A DNA stretch of 5,066 nt, taken from positions 1 to 5,066 of the forward strand of contig DAOVKO010000160.1 in the NCBI GenBank assembly GCA_030631725.1, read 5' to 3'. Shown in pieces: positions 1-3,717 of this stretch (position 1 is its first letter; every line of letters starts with the position of its first letter). The notes beneath the pieces were generated by a model, which saw nothing but the letters and a program-made list of their open reading frames with translations, had not been told where the DNA came from and searched no databases. This stretch comes from Actinomycetes bacterium. GTDB taxonomy: Bacteria; Planctomycetota; Phycisphaerae; JAACET01. A program made the position numbers and the translations under genes.

Positions 1-854
1 CTCATGGTGAGTAAATCATCAAGGCTGAGGTCAAGAAGCTCAGCTCGCGGATGAAACTGCCTCTCTTTTGGCTGGGGGGTGGCGCGATTAAAGGGGCAGA
101 CCTCCTGACAGATATCACAGCCATAAATACATACGTTTTTCTTGTTTGTCTTTTCAAGGACTCCAGCGGGGATGGGGCCCTTATGTTCGATGGTCAAATA
201 GCTAAGACACTTGCGGGCGTCGAGCAGGCCCGGCTCAGCAAGTGCTCCAGTGGGGCAGGCATCGATGCAGGCTGTGCATGAGCCGCATTGGTTTTCAATC
301 GGAGCATCAAAAGTCAACTCCAGGTCGGTCAGAAGTTCGCCGAGGAAGATCCAGGAGCCATATTTGCTATTGATGATAAGCGAGTTTTTCCCCTGCCAGC
401 CGAGGCCGGCCCGCTGAGCCAAGGGCTTTTCCATCAGGGCCAAGGTATCCACAGCCACTCGGCTGCGAAAGTCTCGGCCAATGATATTTTGTAATTTATC
501 TTGGAATGATTTGAGCTTTTCGGCCAGGACCAGGTGGTAATCCCTGCCCAGGGCATAGCGGCTGATGAGCGGCTGGCGATGGTTCCTGGTGGTAGAAAGT
601 GGGACAAAATGGTAGTTCAAACCCAGGCAAATGATACTCCGAGCCCATGGAAAAAGGGCCTTGGGGCGAGCCCTTTGTGTGGGGTTTCGCTGCAAATAGG
701 TCATCTCGGCGGTGCAGCCGGAGCGGACGGCCCGGCGGAGTCTTTGGCCGGCTTGAGTCAGTGGCTCGGCGGAGCTGATGCCCGCCAAGTCGAAACCCTC
801 CTGTTTGGCTAACTTTTTGACAGCGCGAGCCAATTTGTGCGGATCATTATTCAT
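1..854 (-). CDS. queG: Epoxyqueuosine reductase QueG, C-terminus beyond the window
   Basis: QueG reduces epoxyqueuosine to queuosine in tRNA, the last step of queuosine synthesis. It is a cytoplasmic enzyme that uses cobalamin and two [4Fe-4S] clusters. My translation gives 284 residues with no stop. Seen in order: the N-terminal motif MTYLQRN (51-57) and the LGLNYHF stretch (78-84); RYALGRDYH (99-107), part of the cobalamin-binding region; VAVDTLALMEK (133-143), whose D136 matches the proposed catalytic Asp; RAGLGWQGKNSLIIN (148-162); YGSWIFLGELLTDLEL (165-180); the first cluster motif CGSCTACIDACP with C190, C193, C196 and C200; C216 in the KCLSYLTIE segment; and the second cluster motif C242, C246, C249 and C253 before PFNR. 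Family members have roughly 310-390 residues, so only the C-terminal tail (and any HEAT-like repeat) is missing. The ATG at 854 is the first good start, with no clear Shine-Dalgarno sequence before it. The gene is divergent from the ABC ATPase. Identification is very secure. Confidence 0.96.
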   Translation of the reverse strand, partial: MNNDPHKLARAVKKLAKQEGFDLAGISSAEPLTQAGQRLRRAVRSGCTAEMTYLQRNPTQRARPKALFPWARSIICLGLNYHFVPLSTTRNHRQPLISRYALGRDYHLVLAEKLKSFQDKLQNIIGRDFRSRVAVDTLALMEKPLAQRAGLGWQGKNSLIINSKYGSWIFLGELLTDLELTFDAPIENQCGSCTACIDACPTGALAEPGLLDARKCLSYLTIEHKGPIPAGVLEKTNKKNVCIYGCDICQEVCPFNRATPQPKERQFHPRAELLDLSLDDLLTM

Positions 855-864
855 CTGGGAAGTG

Positions 865-870
865 ATTGTA
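865..870 (-). promoter_or_regulatory. Extended -10 box for queG (possible leaderless mRNA)
   Basis: Read on the minus strand the sequence is TGGTACAAT: a TGn extension directly followed by TACAAT (5/6 to the consensus -10). It ends only 10 nt before the queG ATG, so transcription would begin within a few bases of the start codon. This fits the absence of a ribosome binding site. The -35 region (TTATTT or TTTATT at 17-18 nt) is weak, as is usual for extended -10 promoters. This is inferred from sequence only. Confidence 0.4.
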
Positions 871-879
871 CCAAAAACT

Positions 880-917
880 AAACAAGAAAATAAACCCCCG
901 GGACGTAGCCCGGGGGC
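880..917 (-). terminator. Intrinsic terminator-like GC hairpin with U-rich tail, upstream of queG
   Basis: Bases 895-902 (CCCCCGGG) pair perfectly with 909-916 (CCCGGGGG) around a 6-nt loop. On the minus strand the stem is followed by TTTATTTTCTTGTTT, a U-rich tract typical of Rho-independent termination. On the plus strand the hairpin is followed by CGTTAGAG, so it cannot be a plus-strand terminator. It lies about 40 nt upstream of queG, and no minus-strand gene is visible between it and the ABC ATPase start. It may block antisense transcription coming out of the ABC gene, end a small RNA, or act as a leader attenuator. Confidence 0.65.
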
Positions 918-1032
918 GTTAGAGAAGAGTAAATAATATCTGGACCAGGGGAACTAAACGGCTACAATTACGTAAGATAAGTGGTCGGCCAAGAGTAGCG
1001 AAAACCAGGTAAAACATTTGCGAGCATATTAG

Positions 1033-1920
1033 ATGGTTTCAAAAGTGGAAGTTTCCGAGAGCAACGTCATATTGACCGAGCGTTTGAGTAAGGTGTATCG
1101 CAGCTTCTGGGGCTTGCCGCGGGTTCGGGCCTTGAATGAGGTGAGCTTTGCAGTGCCCTCGGGCTCGGTGTTCGGGCTGCTGGGTCCGAACGGCTCGGGC
1201 AAGACGACGATCATTAAGCTGCTGCTGGGTTTGGCCAGGCCGACCGGCGGCAGAGCGGTGGTGCTGGGCAAGCCGGCGGGTGATCAGAAGGCCCGGGCCA
1301 GGATCGGTTATCTGCCGGAAGAGTCGTACCTGTATGAGTTCCTGAGCGGTCGCCAGACGCTGGATTTTTACGGCAAACTTTTCGGCATGAACCGACAACT
1401 CCGCCGGGAACGCACCGAAGAATTGCTCAATACCATGGGCATCGATCGGCGGGACCGCAACCGGCGGGTGGGCTCGTATTCGAAAGGTATGGCCAGGCGA
1501 ATCGGTTTGGCACAGGCACTGATAAACGATCCGGATTTGATTATTCTGGATGAGCCGACTACGGGGCTCGACCCCATCGGCACGGTACAGATGAAGAAAC
1601 TCATCAAGGAACTGCAACAGCAAGGCAAAACTATTTTTCTCAGCTCGCACCTGCTGGCTGACGTGGAAGATATCTGCGACCGGATTCTAATACTCTACCG
1701 CGGTCGGGTGAAAATGACCGGAGCAGTGGATGAACTTCTGAGCCTGAAGGATGTTTTCGAACTGCGGGCCCGAGGAGTCAAGCAAGAGCTGCAGGATAAG
1801 CTCAGCGATCTGGTGGAAAGCAGCGGAGCTGAAACTATCTCAGCCGGGGCCCAACGGGCCAAACTCGAAGAGTTGTTCAAGCGAGTGGTGTCCGAGGAGA
1901 TAAAACAGAAAGATAATTAG
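1033..1920 (+). CDS. ABC transporter ATP-binding protein (ABC-2 type export family)
   Basis: This cytoplasmic ATPase subunit of 295 residues would power a membrane exporter of the ABC-2 class. Its substrate cannot be told from sequence. Seen in order: an N-terminal beta region (RVRALNEVSFAVPSGSVFGL, 30-49); Walker A GPNGSGKT (51-58); IGYLPEE (91-97) at the Q-loop, with Glu in place of Gln, as I recall is common in this subfamily; signature SYSKGM (148-153) instead of LSGGQ; Walker B LIILDEP (169-175) with catalytic E174; D-loop TGLDP (177-181); and switch His206 in SSHLL. After about residue 235 there is a charged C-terminal extension. Length is normal and all ATPase motifs are intact. ATG 1033 is the first in-frame start, although no clear ribosome binding site precedes it. 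Families like this usually sit next to an ABC-2 permease gene, but none follows here: the stop codon is directly followed by the inverted repeat of a putative mobile island. Its last residues (IKQKDN) lie within an 18-bp direct repeat. Confidence 0.94.
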   Translation: MVSKVEVSESNVILTERLSKVYRSFWGLPRVRALNEVSFAVPSGSVFGLLGPNGSGKTTIIKLLLGLARPTGGRAVVLGKPAGDQKARARIGYLPEESYLYEFLSGRQTLDFYGKLFGMNRQLRRERTEELLNTMGIDRRDRNRRVGSYSKGMARRIGLAQALINDPDLIILDEPTTGLDPIGTVQMKKLIKELQQQGKTIFLSSHLLADVEDICDRILILYRGRVKMTGAVDELLSLKDVFELRARGVKQELQDKLSDLVESSGAETISAGAQRAKLEELFKRVVSEEIKQKDN

Positions 1921-1922
1921 AC
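1905..1922 (+). repeat. Left copy of the 18-bp direct repeat flanking the island
   Basis: The sequence ACAGAAAGATAATTAGAC overlaps the last codons and stop of the ABC ATPase. It equals 3599-3616 except for T/G at 1914/3608. It abuts the left inverted repeat, overlapping it by one base. It may be a target-site duplication, which would be unusually long, or a copy of a dispersed genomic repeat used for recombination. Confidence 0.75.
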
Positions 1923-1959
1923 CCGGATTTCCCAGATTCAAGTAGCGCATTTGAGACTG
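1922..1959 (+). repeat. Left terminal inverted repeat of the island
   Basis: It begins one base after the ABC stop codon with a near-tandem 9-mer, CCCGGATTT then CCCAGATTC, and continues AAGTAGCGCATTTGAGACTG. It matches the reverse complement of 3559-3596 at 36 of 38 positions; the mismatches are A/G at 1934 and T/C at 1951. Similarity fades after 1959. Confidence 0.88.
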
Positions 1960-1995
1960 TTATTATCTAAAGTGCAAAATAATATTAGTGGTAAG

Positions 1996-3126
1996 TTATC
2001 GCCACGAGCTTTCTCGGGCCACATTGACCATTGCCTGCAAATTCGCCAAAGGTGTCGCAGGTGGCACCATGTCTCCCGAGGCGAGTATGTATCCGGAAGG
2101 GCCCCCCTCCTTACATTTCCTGATAGATTCCTCTCGTACCTCTTGCACGGAACCGTTCGAAAGCGTGAGTGTATTCACCCCACCCATCAGGGCTACTCTG
2201 TCCCCGACTCTGGCCTTTGCATCTGACACTTCGACTCCGCCCAAAGGATCAAGAGGTTCGATTGCGTTAGCCCCTGTGTCTGCCATCATTTCTAAGATCG
2301 GGCGGGAATTGCCACAAATGTGTATATAGTTCAATATGTCTTTCCCGGCGAAGTGTTGACAGAATTGTTTGTAAGCGGGCAGGCAAAAGGTCTCAAAGTG
2401 TTTGGGGCTGAGCAAACTGGCACTTGCCGATGGATCTCCAATATACAAGGCATCGATACCTGTATTCAGAAGCTTCTCTGCTCGCTGGATCATTGCTTCA
2501 GCCTGCATGCTCATAACGGCAGAGACAAAACTCGGACGCTCGTAGAAATCAATCATGCCCTGTTCACGACCTCGGAGCTCAGTGTAGGTATTCATCGTAA
2601 TGCCCCCCGGGGCCGATGCGACGAACAGCTCCGGAACGCGTGCACGAGCGTTTCGCAGCAAATCGATTTTTTCATCCGACAACTGCTCGACCATGTTTTG
2701 CAATCGAGCGTTTGCTTCAGCAAGTGTTTCGACAGGAGGCACCGGCACGTCTGGGACAAATATTCCACCTCCATGACTATCAATGATACCTTTGCGTTTG
2801 TCCGTTTTCTCATCAAGCACGACTAACCTGTCACCTTCACGAACAACCCTCATTGGATCGGGAAGAACGAATAATCGCAAACCATCGCAGCAGACTCTAC
2901 GGGCAAGTTCAATTACGTACTCATAGATCAAGTCCGGGGATTCAGCGCATTGCCGATACCCTTCCAGCCAATCTGTGCCCTCAGCAGTAGCCTTAATGCG
3001 GATACATACGTCATGGCATATTTGCGGCATTGTCGGAATGCGAGCTGTAGGTTTGCGCAGCATTGCAGCTTTCATTAATTCCCTTGAATTGCCTGACACT
3101 GTTTGCTCGTGCTTATCCAAAGTCAT
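1996..3126 (-). CDS. Uroporphyrinogen decarboxylase / corrinoid methyltransferase superfamily protein
   Basis: The 376-residue protein has the URO-D (PF01208) fold family signature, the superfamily that contains HemE and the MtaA/CmuA corrinoid-dependent methyltransferases. Seen: an N-terminal SRELMKAAMLRKPTARIP segment (14-31) followed by PQICHD (34-39); VASAPGGITMN (169-179) at the substrate-pocket strand; YIGDPSASASLLSPKHF (228-244); HICGNSRPILEMMADTGANA (269-288), whose H269 and C271 fit the H-x-C zinc ligands of the MtaA-type branch; DRVALMGGVN (309-318); and a C-terminal GYILASGDMVPPATPLANL (345-363). The third zinc ligand, normally Cys in a GC-x-x-P context, appears to be Asp352. This is not HemE-like in its motifs, and no corrinoid-protein gene is visible, so the substrate is unknown. 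I chose ATG 3126 because GGGA lies 6 nt upstream; an in-frame TTG at 3138 would add four residues. It is the only clear gene of the island, tail-to-tail with the ABC ATPase and with no terminator between them. Confidence 0.9.
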   Translation of the reverse strand: MTLDKHEQTVSGNSRELMKAAMLRKPTARIPTMPQICHDVCIRIKATAEGTDWLEGYRQCAESPDLIYEYVIELARRVCCDGLRLFVLPDPMRVVREGDRLVVLDEKTDKRKGIIDSHGGGIFVPDVPVPPVETLAEANARLQNMVEQLSDEKIDLLRNARARVPELFVASAPGGITMNTYTELRGREQGMIDFYERPSFVSAVMSMQAEAMIQRAEKLLNTGIDALYIGDPSASASLLSPKHFETFCLPAYKQFCQHFAGKDILNYIHICGNSRPILEMMADTGANAIEPLDPLGGVEVSDAKARVGDRVALMGGVNTLTLSNGSVQEVREESIRKCKEGGPSGYILASGDMVPPATPLANLQAMVNVARESSWR

Positions 3127-3208
3127 TGTTGTTCCCAACGAGATATCTTAACCGACATTTCTCAGATAAAGGCTTAAACAACAAAACTTTCTTCGTACGA
3201 CATCGATA

Positions 3209-3237
3209 ATTATGCTAAAATCATTTTGAGCAGTCAA
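3209..3237 (-). promoter_or_regulatory. Sigma-70-type promoter for the URO-D family gene
   Basis: On the minus strand a -35 box TTGACT (3237-3232) and a -10 box CATAAT (3214-3209) are separated by exactly 17 nt. Each differs from consensus by one base. Transcription would start near 3202, giving a leader of about 75 nt before ATG 3126. The surrounding DNA is AT-rich. The promoter lies inside the island but outside the nested 231-bp unit, so the passenger gene carries its own expression signal. Confidence 0.75.
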
Positions 3238-3401
3238 GGATTTTCGTTGTCGAGGCAGTTTTTGTGAAAATTTCGATGTCCGATTATCTCTAAGTTCGCA
3301 AGCAGCCATTGGCTTCTCCAAATCAGAACAGCAAAACTGGCTTGAATTGTCTGGATAAGGTTTATCCTGGATTTCCCAGATAGAATCGCGCAAATGCGAT
3401 A

Positions 3402-3426
3402 TAACCTCCTTGTAGAGTAGAGGTTA
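3402..3426. other. Hairpin covering a Shine-Dalgarno-like sequence
   Basis: TAACCTC (3402-3408) pairs perfectly with GAGGTTA (3420-3426) around an 11-nt loop. On the minus strand the 3' arm contains AAGGAGGT, a full Shine-Dalgarno sequence, which would be masked in the folded RNA. It stands 10 nt before a TTG codon that opens an 81-codon frame (3393-3148). It may equally be a transposase-binding palindrome. Confidence 0.4.
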
Positions 3427-3516
3427 CGTATAAAATCGGTTGAATCTGGTGGGTGAAAGCAGCAAATCTGGTTCTCCTATACAAAATCAGCATCGAAAGG
3501 ACCAAACCAAAATAAA

Positions 3517-3536
3517 TGCGAATGGCTAAATTCGCA
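3517..3536. other. Perfect 7-bp inverted repeat near the right island end
   Basis: TGCGAAT (3517-3523) and ATTCGCA (3530-3536) are perfect inverted copies separated by GGCTAA. No T-run follows on either strand, so a terminator is unlikely. Its place just inside the element end suggests a structural or protein-binding role. Confidence 0.4.
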
Positions 3537-3558
3537 ATCCGGGTTTATACTATCAAAT

Positions 3559-3596
3559 CAGTCTCAGATGCGCTACTTGAATCCGGGAAATCCGGG
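3559..3596 (-). repeat. Right terminal inverted repeat of the island
   Basis: The reverse complement begins CCCGGATTTCCCGGATTC, a 9-mer tandem, and continues through AAGTAGCGCATCTGAGACTG. It is the inverted partner of 1922-1959, with 36/38 identity. The outer ends of the two copies stop matching at the same base, which is what an element terminus should look like. Confidence 0.88.
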
Positions 3597-3598
3597 AT

Positions 3599-3616
3599 AC
3601 AGAAAGAGAATTAGAC
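3599..3616 (+). repeat. Right copy of the 18-bp direct repeat flanking the island
   Basis: The sequence ACAGAAAGAGAATTAGAC begins two bases outside the right inverted repeat and matches 1905-1922 at 17/18. A further related copy, ATACAGAAATTAGACGC at 3666-3682, lacks the internal GAGAA, so the motif also exists independently of the island boundary. Confidence 0.75.
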
Positions 3617-3630
3617 GCAGATGAAGAAAG

Positions 3631-3658
3631 GCTTGAGGCCTGAGACTTGAGGTTTGAG
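3631..3658 (+). repeat. Four-copy heptanucleotide tandem repeat (RYYTGAG)
   Basis: Four contiguous 7-mers, GCTTGAG, GCCTGAG, ACTTGAG and GTTTGAG, all end in TGAG with variable pyrimidines before it. They are too regular for chance and lie between the island and the TIGR03790 start. Seven-base arrays of this kind resemble the short tandem repeats known from intergenic DNA of other phyla. Function unknown. Confidence 0.75.
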
Positions 3659-3678
3659 GAAGAGAATACAGAAATTAG

Positions 3679-3717
3679 ACGCTGATTTCGCTGATGACAC
3701 CGATTCGACGCAAAGAT
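3679..3717 (+). repeat. Degenerate ~10-bp repeat running into a coding region
   Basis: ACGCTGATTT, CGCTGATGAC, ACCGATTCG and ACGCAAAGAT are consecutive variants of an ACGCNGATTN unit; a further single copy, ACGCAGATGA, lies at 3615-3624. The array crosses the start codon at 3694 and supplies about the first eight codons of the TIGR03790-family gene. Confidence 0.55.

Larger units (their letters stand above)
855..1032. other. Divergent intergenic region between queG and the ABC ATPase
   Basis: This 178-bp stretch separates the divergent starts. Besides the hairpin and the queG -10 box it holds a weak plus-strand promoter candidate: TACAAT at 963-968 with TGGACC at 941-946, spacing 16. No strong Shine-Dalgarno sequence precedes the ABC ATG at 1033. 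I looked for a preQ1 riboswitch in front of queG and saw no recognisable aptamer. On the minus strand GTAGCC (961-966) could pair with GGCTAC inside the terminator stem, a possible but unproven alternative fold. Confidence 0.4.
1922..3596. mobile_element. Mobile-insertion-cassette-like island, no transposase
   Basis: The unit of 1675 bp is bounded by a 38-bp inverted repeat (36/38 identical) and flanked by an 18-bp direct repeat (17/18). It carries one complete passenger gene of the URO-D superfamily and no transposase or integrase reading frame that I can recognise. Its G+C is visibly lower than the flanks: row 2761-2820 has 25/60 G+C and row 3181-3240 has 20/60, against 40/60 in row 1261-1320 and 41/60 in row 4741-4800. 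Known mobile insertion cassettes have this design and are moved in trans by a related IS. Alternatives are an IS whose transposase was replaced, or recombination between pre-existing dispersed repeats. The family is not identified. Confidence 0.6.
3366..3596. repeat. Nested MITE-like unit at the right end of the island
   Basis: An internal copy of the repeat end, CCTGGATTTCCCAGAT at 3366-3381, faces the right terminal repeat and matches it at 14 of 16 positions. It defines a 231-bp non-coding unit with inverted ends. It contains two hairpins (3402-3426 and 3517-3536) and repeated RAATCYGG motifs starting at 3442, 3464, 3579 and 3588, plus a CAATCCGG variant at 3535. No convincing gene lies in it. 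It could be the deleted relative of the IS that mobilises the island. Confidence 0.55.
3127..3693. other. Long non-coding stretch between the URO-D gene and the TIGR03790 gene
   Basis: These 567 bp hold the URO-D promoter, the nested MITE-like unit, the right inverted repeat, the direct repeat and short tandem repeats, but no gene I can support. A TTG-initiated frame of 81 codons (3393-3148, minus) overlaps the promoter and gives a Cys-rich, unfamiliar sequence, so I treat it as doubtful. A plus-strand TATACT at 3546-3551 could be an outward -10 box for the downstream gene, but no good -35 accompanies it. Confidence 0.5.

Noticed and set aside
51..494. Plus-strand frames of 68-76 codons at 51-281, 211-417 and 288-494
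   Set aside because: They lie antisense to queG, whose motifs and cluster cysteines are unmistakable; their translations look like no protein.
855..1032. preQ1 riboswitch upstream of queG
   Set aside because: No aptamer-like sequence was seen; QueG acts late in the pathway and a GC hairpin alone is not evidence of a riboswitch.
1039..1650. Minus-strand 203-codon frame
   Set aside because: It is antisense to the Walker A, signature and Walker B regions of the ABC ATPase; a GC-rich shadow frame with low-complexity Arg/Gln/His content.
1921..1995. Bidirectional terminator between the convergent ABC and URO-D genes
   Set aside because: Only short AT-rich pairings (such as ATTAT/ATAAT) are visible; the segment is mostly the inverted repeat.
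2320..2826. Plus-strand 168-codon frame inside the URO-D gene
   Set aside because: The minus-strand frame carries clear family motifs over the same bases; the plus frame gives no recognisable domain.
3597..3717. CRISPR array
   Set aside because: The repeats are 7-10 bp, contiguous and degenerate, with no regular spacers and no cas gene.
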